Assembly: GCF_022024035.1 (NCBI RefSeq)
Contig: NZ_CP091787.1
Location: forward strand, 3,256,001 to 3,320,000
Direction of reading: 5' to 3'
Length of the DNA stretch: 64,000 nt
Source: Prevotella sp. E13-17
GTDB taxonomy: Bacteria; Bacteroidota; Bacteroidia; Bacteroidales; Bacteroidaceae
A program made the translations under genes and the position numbers. Below are positions 1 through 8,553 of this stretch, one piece after another. Every line of letters begins with the position of its first letter. Within the stretch, counting starts at the first letter, position 1. A model generated the notes under the pieces. That model worked only from the letters and a program-made list of their open reading frames with translations, made no database searches and was not told the origin of the DNA.

Positions 1-1
1 A

Positions 2-2038
2 GCCACAGTGCCCTTCGGCATGGTGCAGCTCAGTCCTGACACGCAAGCCTCGCCAGACTGGGACAAGGCTTCGGGCTATGACTATAATGACTCGCACCTG
101 TGTGGATTCAGTCATACAAGACTTAGTGGCACGGGCGCTTGCGACCTGATCGACTTGCTGCTGATGCCTTCAACAACCGACAGAACCTGGTCCGTCCTTC
201 AACACGACCATGAGGTTGCTCATCCTGGCTATTATGCGATTCTTCTGGAAGACAGCATCAAGGCAGAGCTGACGGCCACAGCTCATACGGGCTTGCACCG
301 ATATAGCTACCCCAAGGGCAAGCCTCGGCGGTTGCTCATCGATTTAGACCATTCGGCACCGAAAGGCTCCTGGGACCGCCATATCATTCAATCACAACTG
401 CGCATCGTCAGTCCCACGGTTGTTGAGGGCTACCGCATCATCACGGGATGGGCAAAGCTACGTCGTGTGTACTTCCACATGGAGCTATCTCAGCAGATCG
501 CATCTTTCGACATGACAGATGGCGACCGTCATGCTGGCACAACCAGTGTGGTCAATGGCAAAGCGCTGAAGGCATGGATTTCTACTAATGACACAGACGA
601 GGCACCGCTGGTGGTAAAGGTCGCACTATCCACAACGAGCATTGAGAATGCACGCTTGAACATGGAGCGAGAGGCCTCATCATGGGACTTTGATGCATAC
701 ACAGAAAGGGCTGATGAACAGTGGGAGAAGATGCTAAGTCGCATCGAGGTGGAAGGTGACGGTCAGGACATGCAGAAGTTCTACACCTCTCTCTATCATG
801 CTTTCATTCAGCCAAACGTCATGAGCGATGTCAATGGTGACTATACGGCTACTGACTATTCTACGCGTCGCATGGCTCAGGGACAGGCATACTATTCTAC
901 TTTCTCGCTATGGGACACCTTTCGTGCAGCGCATCCGCTATACACGCTCATCGCTCCACAGCAAAATGCACAGTTTGTCAACTCCATGTTGACGCATTTC
1001 GATAGCTATGGCTATCTGCCCATTTGGGATCTCTGGGGACAGGACAACTACTGCATGATAGGCAACCATGCGATTCCTGTGGTGGCTGATGCGGTAATGA
1101 AAGGCTTGCCGGGCATCGATGCCGAGCGTGCCTTGAAAGCTTGTGTGGCATCGGCTACCATCTCGCACCCGGGATCGCCCTTCGAATTGTGGGAGCAGTA
1201 TGGCTATATGCCTGAAGACAAGCAGTCGCAGTCGGTCAGCATCACGCTCGAACAGGCTTTCGATGATTGGTGCGTGGCGCAGTTGGCTCGCTATTTGGGT
1301 CATGAAGATATCTATAAACGTTTTATTGGTCGTAGCCAGAACTATCGTCATATCTTCAATCCTTCTAATGGCTTCTTTCAGGCTAAGACTTCTGATGGAA
1401 GCTGGCTTACACCTTTTGAGCCGTTGCGATATGGCGCTAATGGCAATTATCCTTATACAGAAGGTAATGCTTGGCAGTGGTCGTGGTATGTGCCTCACGA
1501 TATTGACGGTCTCATCGCCTTGCAGGGGGGAGCAAAGGCATTCTGCCAACGACTAGACCGTTTCTTCTCACTTGAAGACAGAAGTGGCGAAAAGAACGAC
1601 AATGCTTCTGGCTTTATTGGTCAGTATGTTCACGGCAACGAGCCCAGCCATCATGTGGCCTATCTGTATGCCTACGCCGGACAACCGCGCAAGACACAGC
1701 GCCTAGTCCGCCATATATGCTCCGAGCTCTACAACACCAGCAGCAATGGTTACGTCGGCAACGATGACTGTGGCGAAATGTCGTCGTGGTATGTATTCTC
1801 GTCGATGGGGTTCTATCCGGTTTGTCCGGTAGGCGGCCAGTATGTCGTCGGTACGCCAATATTCGATCGGGTCGTCATTCATTTGGCAAACGATAGAAAG
1901 TTTGAGATTATAGCGCATCGAAAGAATCCTTCCGACTTCTATATACGCTCCATGAGACTGAATGGGAAAACTCATAAGCAGTATGTACTACAACACGACG
2001 ACATCGCAAGGGGTGGGCGTTTGGATGTCTATATGTAG
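2..2038 (+). CDS. GH92 family alpha-mannosidase, 5' end outside window
   Basis: Exo-acting, calcium-dependent alpha-mannosidase of family GH92, which trims mannose from N-glycan or mannan chains. The reading frame is open to the left edge (Ala-Thr-Val-Pro-Phe-Gly-Met), and family members begin well before this PFGMVQLSPDT segment, so the N-terminal beta-sandwich is cut off by the window. About 678 residues remain. Visible family blocks are DTFRAAHPL, PIWDLWGQDNYCMIG, YTEGNAWQW (catalytic acid Glu region) and GNDDCGEMSSWYVFS (catalytic base Asp region), all near-canonical. Export cannot be judged because the N-terminus is missing. It is followed by about 470 bp of non-coding DNA with a repeat array and terminator, so it is probably the last gene of its operon. 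Family assignment is firm; the linkage cleaved is not determinable. Confidence 0.93.
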   Translation, partial: ATVPFGMVQLSPDTQASPDWDKASGYDYNDSHLCGFSHTRLSGTGACDLIDLLLMPSTTDRTWSVLQHDHEVAHPGYYAILLEDSIKAELTATAHTGLHRYSYPKGKPRRLLIDLDHSAPKGSWDRHIIQSQLRIVSPTVVEGYRIITGWAKLRRVYFHMELSQQIASFDMTDGDRHAGTTSVVNGKALKAWISTNDTDEAPLVVKVALSTTSIENARLNMEREASSWDFDAYTERADEQWEKMLSRIEVEGDGQDMQKFYTSLYHAFIQPNVMSDVNGDYTATDYSTRRMAQGQAYYSTFSLWDTFRAAHPLYTLIAPQQNAQFVNSMLTHFDSYGYLPIWDLWGQDNYCMIGNHAIPVVADAVMKGLPGIDAERALKACVASATISHPGSPFELWEQYGYMPEDKQSQSVSITLEQAFDDWCVAQLARYLGHEDIYKRFIGRSQNYRHIFNPSNGFFQAKTSDGSWLTPFEPLRYGANGNYPYTEGNAWQWSWYVPHDIDGLIALQGGAKAFCQRLDRFFSLEDRSGEKNDNASGFIGQYVHGNEPSHHVAYLYAYAGQPRKTQRLVRHICSELYNTSSNGYVGNDDCGEMSSWYVFSSMGFYPVCPVGGQYVVGTPIFDRVVIHLANDRKFEIIAHRKNPSDFYIRSMRLNGKTHKQYVLQHDDIARGGRLDVYM

Positions 2039-2074
2039 CTGATGGAATCCAGGTGGTGGTGATGTAGCGTAACC

Positions 2075-2307
2075 ATTGTGGCACTTTTGATTAACTAAAC
2101 TGGCGGAATAGCAAACCTATTCTGCCCCAATTACAACCGTAAACCAACCATTTTATTCCAATCGTAGCCCCTGGAGTGCTCGCGTCTAGCCCCTAGATTA
2201 CTCCCCTCTAGCCCCTGAACTGTTCCTTTCCAGCCCCTGAATTGGAGCATTCCAGGGGCTGTATGGATATCAATAGTTTAACTCTTGCATCACTATACCT
2301 ACACTAT
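2075..2307. repeat. 22-bp phased palindrome array 1
   Basis: Thirteen-bp near-palindromes start every 22 bp. Clear units are at 2075 (ATTGTGGCACTTT), 2163, 2185 (TCTAGCCCCTAGA), 2207, 2229 and 2251 (TCCAGGGGCTGTA). Degenerate units lie in register at 2097, 2119, 2141, 2273 and 2295. The 9-bp spacers differ. The same architecture recurs near 21991, 31846 and 63311. It occupies most of the GH92-TonB receptor gap. Function unknown. Confidence 0.8.
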
Positions 2308-2321
2308 TGAACGCTAAAACG

Positions 2322-2354
2322 AGCCCTTTTCACCGATGAAATGGGCTTTTTTCT
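2322..2354 (+). terminator. Rho-independent terminator
   Basis: An 11-bp stem with one mismatch (AGCCCTTTTCA / TGAAATGGGCT) and a 4-nt loop CCGA is followed by a T-rich run. It lies between the GH92 gene and the TonB receptor promoter. Confidence 0.7.
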
Positions 2355-2446
2355 TTTCTACCCTTCGCGCATCGGGGGCGCAAGTTGAGCTGTGCGATGG
2401 TGGAATATCATGATTTTTAGGTATTGTGAGGATTGGGGAATCATTG

Positions 2447-2454
2447 TAATTTTG
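2447..2454 (+). promoter_or_regulatory. -7 box of the TonB receptor promoter
   Basis: TAATTTTG matches the Bacteroidota -7 element TAnnTTTG, 54 bp before the receptor ATG. The -33 TTTG is only weakly matched (ATTG at about the expected distance). Confidence 0.5.
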
Positions 2455-2508
2455 CACCGCCTTAGAAAGGCAAAGGTAGAAAGATTGTAAAATTAGTGAT
2501 TATATACG

Positions 2509-4668
2509 ATGTGGTTAGGTAAAAAAACAATGCTGGGCATCCTTGTTGGTATGGCTGTCTGCGAAGTGGCAGAGGCACAGGTGGGCAAGGATACCATCAA
2601 ACTGAAAGAAGTACAAATCGTGGGAAAGTCGCAGGCTCGTCGTCTGCACGAACAGGCGTATGCCGTGTCGGTATTGGACCTGAAGAAGCAATACATGGCG
2701 GCGGCACCACTGAACAAGCTGCTGAACACGGTGTCGTCGGTCAGAATCAGAGAGGACGGCGGACTGGGTTCTGACTATAGCTTCACGATGAATGGCTTCT
2801 CGGGCAATCAGGTGAAGTTCTTCATGGACGGCATTCCGATGGACAACTTCGGTTCGTCGTTCAATCTGGCCAGCATCTCGGCCAACATGGCAGATCGCAT
2901 CGAGGTGTATAAGGGCGTGCTGCCCGTGTCGCTGGGTAGCGACGCACTGGGTGGCGCGGTGAACATCGTGACACGTGCCAACGCCAACTACCTGGATGCG
3001 ACCTACAGCATCGGCTCGTTTGGCACACACCGCGTGGCAGTGAACGGTGCCTATACCAATAGCAACGGTTTCACCGTGCGCACGAATGCTTTCTACAACT
3101 ATTCGGAAAACGACTACAGGGTGGATGCACCCATCGTTGACCTGAACAGCGGACTGACCATTGGCGAACAGCGCGTGAAACGCTTCAACGACCGTTACCA
3201 CTCGATGGGCTTGCGCCTGGAGACGGGACTGGTGAACAAAACGTGGGCCGACTACCTGCTGCTGGGCGTGATTGCCTCAGAGAACCACAAGCAGATTCAG
3301 ACAGGTGCCACGATGGATGCCGTGTATGGCAACGTGAAGCAGCGCAGCTATTCGCTGATTCCCAGCCTGCGCTATAAGAAGACCGACCTCTTCATGCCTG
3401 GTCTGGACCTGACCTTCTATGCCACCTACAACATGGTGAAAGACCGCAACACAGACACGGCTGCCGTGCGCTACAACTGGCTGGGCGAGCATGTGAAATC
3501 GATCAGCAGGGGCGAGGGCTACCTGACCGACGCGACCATTCGCAACCGCGAGTGGCAGGCCACGGCCAACCTGAACTACGTGATTGACGAGCACCAGACG
3601 ATGACACTGAACCACGTGCTGACTGCCCTCCGCCACAAACAGGACGACCCGGAGTATCCTGACTATCCCATGAACAATGTGGCTCAGATACTGACGAAGA
3701 ACATCACTGGTCTGGGCTATCAGATGCGCTTGGGCGGTTGGACTGCCAACGTGTTTGGTAAGTTCTATCAGATGCACTCGTCAACCCATAAGCTGTTCGA
3801 TCAGTTCCTAGCCACCGAGCGCTACGAACAGGTGAGCGCCGACAAACATCAGTTTGGCTATGGTGCCGCTGCCACCTACTTCTTCCTGCCTGGACTGCAG
3901 GCCAAGGTGAGCTTCGAGCAGGCCTACCGCATGCCAGAGGCTGTGGAGCTTTTTGGCGACGGCTTCTTGCAGAAGAGCAACACCGACCTGCGCCCTGAGA
4001 GTTCGAGAAACCTGAACGCGGGACTGCTGTTCGACCGCACACTGGGTGAGCATCATGTGGCTGTCGAGGCCAACTATATCTATCGATACACAAAAGACTT
4101 TATATATAAAGGTATGAGCCTGACCAACAATCCCACCACGTCTTTCGATAATGTGGGCAAGGCCATCACACATGGCATCGAGACCAGCGTGCAGTATGAC
4201 TATAAACGCATGGCACATGCTGGTTTCAACCTGACCTATCAGGACATTAAGGACCGGCAGAAGACGGAAGGAACCACCAACTCGTATGTGAACAACGGCA
4301 TCGCCGAGAACCTCACCTATGGTCAGCGTATGCCAAACATCCCCTATTTCTTCCTGAACGGCGACCTGAGTTGGAACTTCAACAATCTCTTTGCCAAAGG
4401 CAACACGCTCACCGTGGCCTATGGCTGCAACTACGTGTATAAGTATTATCTCAGCTTCCCTGGTCTGGGACGCCCCGACAGCAAGAAGTACATCCCCACC
4501 CAGTGGTCGCATAATGCCTCACTGACCTACCTGATGAGTGGCGGCAAATACAGCGTGGCCCTGGAGTGCACCAACCTGACCAACGAGCAGCTCTACGACA
4601 ACTACAGACTGCAAAAGCCTGGACGTGCCATCAATATGAAATTCCGTGTTTATCTCACCAAAATGTAA
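2509..4668 (+). CDS. TonB-dependent outer-membrane receptor, XusA-like
   Basis: Outer-membrane, TonB-energised transporter of 719 aa. The signal peptide (MLGILVGMAVCEVAEAQ) is followed almost at once by a short TonB-box-like segment (KEVQIVG) and the plug domain (about residues 45-160; GGAVNIVT typical of plug ends). The barrel then runs to a terminal FRVYLTKM. There is no N-terminal carboxypeptidase-like extension, so it is a siderophore/vitamin-type receptor rather than a SusC. The next gene overlaps its stop codon (TAATG) and encodes a DUF4374 lipoprotein, the arrangement of xusA-xusB of Bacteroides thetaiotaomicron, which imports foreign siderophores. The iron role is inferred from that pairing. 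No riboswitch is visible in the leader. ATG 2509 is used; a second ATG seven codons in also gives a signal peptide. Confidence 0.88.
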   Translation: MWLGKKTMLGILVGMAVCEVAEAQVGKDTIKLKEVQIVGKSQARRLHEQAYAVSVLDLKKQYMAAAPLNKLLNTVSSVRIREDGGLGSDYSFTMNGFSGNQVKFFMDGIPMDNFGSSFNLASISANMADRIEVYKGVLPVSLGSDALGGAVNIVTRANANYLDATYSIGSFGTHRVAVNGAYTNSNGFTVRTNAFYNYSENDYRVDAPIVDLNSGLTIGEQRVKRFNDRYHSMGLRLETGLVNKTWADYLLLGVIASENHKQIQTGATMDAVYGNVKQRSYSLIPSLRYKKTDLFMPGLDLTFYATYNMVKDRNTDTAAVRYNWLGEHVKSISRGEGYLTDATIRNREWQATANLNYVIDEHQTMTLNHVLTALRHKQDDPEYPDYPMNNVAQILTKNITGLGYQMRLGGWTANVFGKFYQMHSSTHKLFDQFLATERYEQVSADKHQFGYGAAATYFFLPGLQAKVSFEQAYRMPEAVELFGDGFLQKSNTDLRPESSRNLNAGLLFDRTLGEHHVAVEANYIYRYTKDFIYKGMSLTNNPTTSFDNVGKAITHGIETSVQYDYKRMAHAGFNLTYQDIKDRQKTEGTTNSYVNNGIAENLTYGQRMPNIPYFFLNGDLSWNFNNLFAKGNTLTVAYGCNYVYKYYLSFPGLGRPDSKKYIPTQWSHNASLTYLMSGGKYSVALECTNLTNEQLYDNYRLQKPGRAINMKFRVYLTKM

Positions 4669-5885
4669 TGAACCAGACAATGAAAAAGTTTTTCTCAATG
4701 ATAATCGCTGCCCTCGCTGTTGTGCTCGCCTCGTGCGATGAAGATATGGGCAGCACCGAAGTGCCTAACCAGCCCTATGTGCTGGCTCTCGGCATCACTG
4801 CCAACAATACCACCACTTACTATGTGGTGACCACCGACGATCTGATGCGTACCGACAGAACTATCAATGCCTTGGGCAATGGTATCGAACAGACTGGCTA
4901 TCGCGACTATCAGCAGGCCGAACAGACGGTGTTCTCTATTGGCGGCATGGGCGTGACCAGTGCCACCGGCATTCAGCGCGACGGCAATGGCTATATCCAG
5001 GAACGTGGCAACTTCGTGTTCAACGAGACACCTATCGGTTTCTGTCAGGTGGATGACAACCACATGGCTGCTCTTGAAATGCCTGCATCAACCAATAAGG
5101 GCGGACTGCTCACCTTCTACACCGTAGATATCAACACACTGGCACTCGACCATCAGGTGAGCACCACCCCCGTGGCACCCATGGACGACCATGACTGGCC
5201 CTACGTGACCGGCATGCAGTATGCCGGTGGCAATCTTTATGTGAGCTACGAGCCCATGAATCCCAATACGTTCAGTTCTGACTATGCTGATACGGCCTTT
5301 GTGGCGGTCTATTCTTATCCCGACTGCCAGTTCAAGACACTCATCAAAGACGAGCGCTTTGGCAATATCGGTTCATGGAATGCCTTCAACGGGTTGCAGA
5401 AAGACGAGCATGGCGATCTCTATGCCATGTCGAACACGTCGATGGCAAATGGCTTCTCTCAGTCGCCCAAGAACTCGGGTTTCCTGAAAATCAAGGCAGG
5501 CGAAACGAAGTTCGACCCCGACTATACTTTCGACTACCAGGCGCTGACAGGTCAGAAGGTGGCTCACTGGCTCTATCTGGGAGACGGAAAGGTCTTTGCC
5601 GAGGTGACCACACGTCTGGATGCTGCTCCATGGAGTGATGCCGACTTGAAGTGCTGTGTGATAGACTTGGTGAAGAAGACATCGACAGACGTGACAGGCA
5701 TTCCCGTTCATAATGGCAACGGTGGTCGCCGTTTTGCCTGCTTTGCAGAAAACGGATTTGTATATACACCCATTGCCACCGATGGCGGTGTCTATATCTA
5801 TCGCACAGAGATAGCTACTGGCAAGGCAGTGCGCGGTTCACGTATAGAAGCTAGTTTCGTGGGTGGGGTGTTTAAAGTTAAATAA
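4668..5885 (+). CDS. DUF4374 surface lipoprotein, XusB-like siderophore-binding candidate
   Basis: Predicted lipoprotein of 405 aa. Its ATG shares one base with the receptor stop (TAATG), so the two are translationally coupled; a second in-frame ATG at 4680 starts the better signal peptide (MKKFFSMIIAALAVVLASC). The lipobox LASC is followed by DED, the acidic export signal expected for surface lipoproteins in this phylum. The rest fits a DUF4374-type beta-propeller with repeated strands. In B. thetaiotaomicron the homologous pair XusA/XusB takes up xenosiderophores, with XusB as the surface binding protein. The third gene there (xusC, PepSY-type inner-membrane protein) is not found here; a terminator and the convergent xerD follow. 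Family assignment is fairly sure; siderophore binding is inferred. Confidence 0.8.
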   Translation: MNQTMKKFFSMIIAALAVVLASCDEDMGSTEVPNQPYVLALGITANNTTTYYVVTTDDLMRTDRTINALGNGIEQTGYRDYQQAEQTVFSIGGMGVTSATGIQRDGNGYIQERGNFVFNETPIGFCQVDDNHMAALEMPASTNKGGLLTFYTVDINTLALDHQVSTTPVAPMDDHDWPYVTGMQYAGGNLYVSYEPMNPNTFSSDYADTAFVAVYSYPDCQFKTLIKDERFGNIGSWNAFNGLQKDEHGDLYAMSNTSMANGFSQSPKNSGFLKIKAGETKFDPDYTFDYQALTGQKVAHWLYLGDGKVFAEVTTRLDAAPWSDADLKCCVIDLVKKTSTDVTGIPVHNGNGGRRFACFAENGFVYTPIATDGGVYIYRTEIATGKAVRGSRIEASFVGGVFKVK

Positions 5886-5886
5886 G

Positions 5887-5927
5887 GAGACCCACCCCCT
5901 ACCCCTCCCTGTGGAGGGAGGGGAGTA
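5887..5927. repeat. GAGACCCACCCCC-type palindromic element (half copy)
   Basis: G/C-rich segment with an internal inverted repeat (CCCTCC...GGAGGG). It resembles one arm of the element inside the GH2 gene (61380-61494) and the copy at 63660. It lies directly after the DUF4374 stop codon. Confidence 0.65.
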
Positions 5928-5934
5928 AATAGAA

Positions 5935-5974
5935 AGAAGTGCATAGCGGTAAGATCCGTTATGCACTTCTTTTG
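5935..5974 (+). terminator. Terminator of the TonB receptor/DUF4374 operon
   Basis: A 15-bp stem (AGAAGTGCATAGCGG / CCGTTATGCACTTCT, one G-T pair) with loop TAAGAT is followed by TTTTG. Confidence 0.88.
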
Positions 5975-5977
5975 TTT

Positions 5978-6036
5978 GTTCGTAAAAAAGTATGTTCGTT
6001 AAAAAAGTATGTTCGTAAAAAAAAGTATGTTCGTTT
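5978..6036. repeat. Short A-rich tandem repeat
   Basis: Three copies of GTTCGT(T)-A6-8-GTAT plus a partial fourth, with starts at 5978, 5994, 6011 and 6029. The unit grows from 16 to 18 bp as the A-run lengthens. It lies between the terminator and the xerD stop. Confidence 0.8.
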
Positions 6037-6040
6037 GTTA

Positions 6041-6970
6041 TTATGTCTTTACCTCGTTATTATGTCTTAAATTCCGCGGATGATGCTCCAGTATCTCGCG
6101 GCGAAGACTTTGTGTAGAGATGTGTGTATAGATCTCGGTGGTGCCTATGGACTCGTGGCCCAATAAGGCCTGTATCACCCTCAGGTCGGCGCCCCCTTCA
6201 AGCATGGCGGTGGCAAACGAGTGGCGCAACGTGTGGGGCGAGATGGTCTTATGGATGCCTGCTATGGCAGCTTGATCCTTTAGCATGATGAGTATCATGG
6301 TGCGTGTGAGGTGAGCGCCACGACGGTTCAGGAACACATAGTCCTCCTCGCCGGGCTTGATGTTCAGCGAGTTGCGCCAAGGCAGGTAATCCTCAATCTC
6401 ATGAAGCGCTCGCTCAGAGATGGGCACCAACCGCTCCTTAGACCCTTTGCCCATGATGCGCAGGTAACGCTCGTCCTCGTAGAGGTCGGACCACCGCAGG
6501 TTGACTAGTTCGGAGACGCGCAGTCCACATGAGAACAGCACCTCGATGATGGCGCGGTTGCGATGACCTTCAGGCTTGGAAAGGTCGATGGAATCTTCTA
6601 AAAGGTCCACCTCGCCCGGTGTCAGAAACTCGGGCAGATGTTCTCCCAGAACGGGCGACTCGAGCAATTCGGTGGGGTCGCTGTCCAGATAGCCGTCGAG
6701 CACCAGAAAGCGATAGAAAGCCCTGACGCCACTCAAGATGCGGCATTGCGAACGAGGCCCAATGCCGATGTCATGCAACTGTGCGGCAAAGGCCTGCAGA
6801 TGAGGCAGCTGCACATCGACCACACTGATGCCCTCGCCCTGCAGATAGCCCAGCAGCTTCTGCAGGTCGCGGCGATACGCATCGAGCGTGTTAGGCGACA
6901 CGCTGCGTTGCAGTTTCAGATAGCGTTGATAGTCAATCACTATCTTTTTGGTCATCTCATCCACTTTCAT
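6041..6970 (-). CDS. xerD: Site-specific tyrosine recombinase XerD
   Basis: Chromosome dimer resolution recombinase acting at dif with XerC, 309 aa. The N-terminal SAM-like DNA-binding domain (about 10-95) is followed by the catalytic domain. The full catalytic set is visible: Arg151 (CGLRVSEL), Lys of the GKGSK hairpin (about 175), HTLRH with His246 and Arg249, His272 (LLGHESIGTT) and nucleophile Tyr281. Length and sequence fit chromosomal XerD, and it diverges from aroQ, a common Bacteroidales arrangement, so it is not read as a mobile-element integrase. A -7 box lies only 6 bp upstream of this start, so translation may instead begin at the ATG at 6955 (MTKKIVIDY). Confidence 0.95.
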   Translation of the reverse strand: MKVDEMTKKIVIDYQRYLKLQRSVSPNTLDAYRRDLQKLLGYLQGEGISVVDVQLPHLQAFAAQLHDIGIGPRSQCRILSGVRAFYRFLVLDGYLDSDPTELLESPVLGEHLPEFLTPGEVDLLEDSIDLSKPEGHRNRAIIEVLFSCGLRVSELVNLRWSDLYEDERYLRIMGKGSKERLVPISERALHEIEDYLPWRNSLNIKPGEEDYVFLNRRGAHLTRTMILIMLKDQAAIAGIHKTISPHTLRHSFATAMLEGGADLRVIQALLGHESIGTTEIYTHISTQSLRREILEHHPRNLRHNNEVKT

Positions 6971-6975
6971 CGCAG

Positions 6976-6983
6976 CAAAGTTA
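6976..6983 (-). promoter_or_regulatory. -7 box of xerD
   Basis: CAAAGTTA, reading TAACTTTG on the minus strand, lies just upstream of xerD. No good -33 box is seen. Confidence 0.5.
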
Positions 6984-7025
6984 CACTTTTTTCAAGAAAA
7001 TCATCCTCTTTTCAATTATTTTATT

Positions 7026-7033
7026 TACCTTTG
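7026..7033 (+). promoter_or_regulatory. -7 box of the aroQ operon
   Basis: TACCTTTG matches TAnnTTTG, about 95 bp before aroQ and divergent from the xerD promoter. No -33 TTTG is found at the expected spacing. Confidence 0.5.
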
Positions 7034-7128
7034 CAACCATAGGCTGCTGTGCTCAGTTGTGCATGGCTGTATTGTCAGCACTATAGCATTCGCGTGATGG
7101 TGGCCTTGTCGAGACAAACCAGAAGAAA

Positions 7129-7545
7129 ATGAAAATCCAGATTATCAATGGCCCCAACCTCAATTTGTTGGGGAAACGAGAGCCAGGCATCTATGGTCAA
7201 CAGTCGTTTGAGGACTATCTGAAAGAGTTGCGCACACAGTATCCCGATGTGCAGATAGACTACTATCAGAGCAACATCGAGGGTGAGCTGATCAACAAGA
7301 TGCAGGAGGTGGGCTTCACATACGACGGCATCGTGCTGAATGCTGGTGCCTATACACACACCAGCATTGCGCTGCAAGACTGTATCCGCTCGCTGAAGAG
7401 CCCCGTCATCGAGGTGCACATCTCGAATGTCCATCAGCGCGAGGAGTTCCGCCATCACTCTATGATATCGTGTGCCTGCAAAGGCGTGATTTGTGGTTTC
7501 GGCATGAACAGCTACCGCTTGGCCGTCGAGGCTCTGAAGGCATGA
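7129..7545 (+). CDS. aroQ: Type II 3-dehydroquinate dehydratase
   Basis: Third step of the shikimate pathway: 3-dehydroquinate to 3-dehydroshikimate, in the cytoplasm. The 138-aa length is typical of the small dodecameric type II enzyme. Family marks are INGPNLNLLGKREP at the N-terminus, the catalytic Tyr in PGIYG, LNAGAYTHTS, and EVHISNVHQREEFRHHS with the catalytic His and the substrate-binding loop. First gene of a likely operon: the O-methyltransferase start overlaps its stop by four bases (ATGA). Confidence 0.97.
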   Translation: MKIQIINGPNLNLLGKREPGIYGQQSFEDYLKELRTQYPDVQIDYYQSNIEGELINKMQEVGFTYDGIVLNAGAYTHTSIALQDCIRSLKSPVIEVHISNVHQREEFRHHSMISCACKGVICGFGMNSYRLAVEALKA

Positions 7546-8168
7546 CGATAGACGAGTATATCCTGAAGCACATAGACCGGGAGCCAGAATATCTGTACAG
7601 GCTGTACCGTGCCACCAATATCTATATGTTGCACGGACGAATGGCCAGCGGACATCTGCAGGGACGACTGCTGAAGATGCTGGTGCAGATGATACGCCCG
7701 AAGAACATTCTGGAGGTGGGCACGTTCAGTGGCTACAGCGCCCTGTGCATGGCCGAAGGTCTGGAAGAAGGCGGCCGGCTCTACACCTTCGAGATCAACG
7801 ACGAACAGGAAGACTTTACGCGGCCGTGGATTGAGAACTCGCCCGTAGCCGATAAGATAACATTTATCATTGGCGATGCCATCAGCCAAGCGCCGAAGTT
7901 GGGTGTCACCTTCGATATGGCTTTTATCGATGGCGACAAGCGCACGTATAAGGAGACCTACGAGATGGTGCTCTCTGTGTTGCGCCCCGGCGGTTTCATC
8001 TTGGCCGACAACACGCTGTGGGATGGACATGTGGTGGATCCTGCCTATCAGAAAGATTCGCAGACCCACGGCATTGAGACCTTCAACGACATGGTGGCAC
8101 AAGACGACAGAGTGGAGAAAGTGATACTGCCCCTGCGCGACGGACTGACATTAATCAGAAAAAAATAA
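7542..8168 (+). CDS. SAM-dependent O-methyltransferase (COMT-like family 3)
   Basis: Cytoplasmic methyltransferase of 208 aa. The start is set by the ATGA overlap with aroQ (M-T-I-D-E-Y). Motif I for SAM binding is ILEVGTFSGYSAL (about 58-70). The metal and catechol-binding aspartates are in AFIDGDK and LADNTLWDG, as in the cation-dependent caffeoyl-CoA/catechol O-methyltransferase group. The bacterial substrate of this subgroup is unknown, and its place between aroQ and rbfA gives no clear hint. Family call is strong; specificity is open. Confidence 0.9.
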   Translation: MTIDEYILKHIDREPEYLYRLYRATNIYMLHGRMASGHLQGRLLKMLVQMIRPKNILEVGTFSGYSALCMAEGLEEGGRLYTFEINDEQEDFTRPWIENSPVADKITFIIGDAISQAPKLGVTFDMAFIDGDKRTYKETYEMVLSVLRPGGFILADNTLWDGHVVDPAYQKDSQTHGIETFNDMVAQDDRVEKVILPLRDGLTLIRKK

Positions 8169-8192
8169 AACGCTTTTAAAGAGATAAATACT

Positions 8193-8528
8193 ATGCAAGA
8201 AACAAGACAGAACAAGATAGCAAGACTGCTGCAGAAGGAACTGAGCCTGATTTTTCAGGAACAGACACGTGCCATGCACGGCGTAATGGTCAGCGTGACC
8301 CGCACCAAGGTGTCGCCAGACCTCAGCATCTGCACGGCATATCTCAGCATCTTCCCTTCAGACAAGGGTGAGGAGATACTGAAGAACGTAGAGAATAGCG
8401 CTTCACAGATTCGCTATTCGCTGGGACAGCGCGTGCGCCATCAGCTGCGCATCATCCCCGAGCTGCGCTTCTTCATCGACGACAGTCTGGATTATATTGA
8501 GCGTATCGATGAACTACTGAAAAAGTGA
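8193..8528 (+). CDS. rbfA: 30S ribosome-binding factor A
   Basis: Small KH-fold protein (111 aa) that binds the 30S subunit during 16S rRNA 5'-end maturation. Typical features are the N-terminal helix (TRQNKIARLLQKELS), the SVTRTKVSPDLSICTAYLSIFP strand region, LGQRVRHQLRIIPELRFFIDDS and a C-terminal IDELLKK. It sits 24 bp after the methyltransferase and 25 bp before the permease gene, and is probably co-transcribed with both. Confidence 0.95.
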   Translation: MQETRQNKIARLLQKELSLIFQEQTRAMHGVMVSVTRTKVSPDLSICTAYLSIFPSDKGEEILKNVENSASQIRYSLGQRVRHQLRIIPELRFFIDDSLDYIERIDELLKK

Positions 8529-8553
8529 GACGTGAAGAATTGGCTGTTGTCGC

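Noticed and set aside
2355..2508. Riboswitch before the TonB receptor
   Set aside because: Only a tiny hairpin (GCC...GGC) lies in the leader and no cobalamin-box sequence is visible.
2515..3201. Long open frames opposite the TonB receptor, and similar ones opposite the GH51, helicase and SusC genes
   Set aside because: They are antisense to clear genes, have no family pattern, and are rich in His/Val/Ala as expected from the third-position G/C bias of the coding strand.
6041..6970. xerD as a mobile-element integrase
   Set aside because: Length, motifs and the aroQ neighbour fit the housekeeping recombinase, and no cargo or att repeats are seen.
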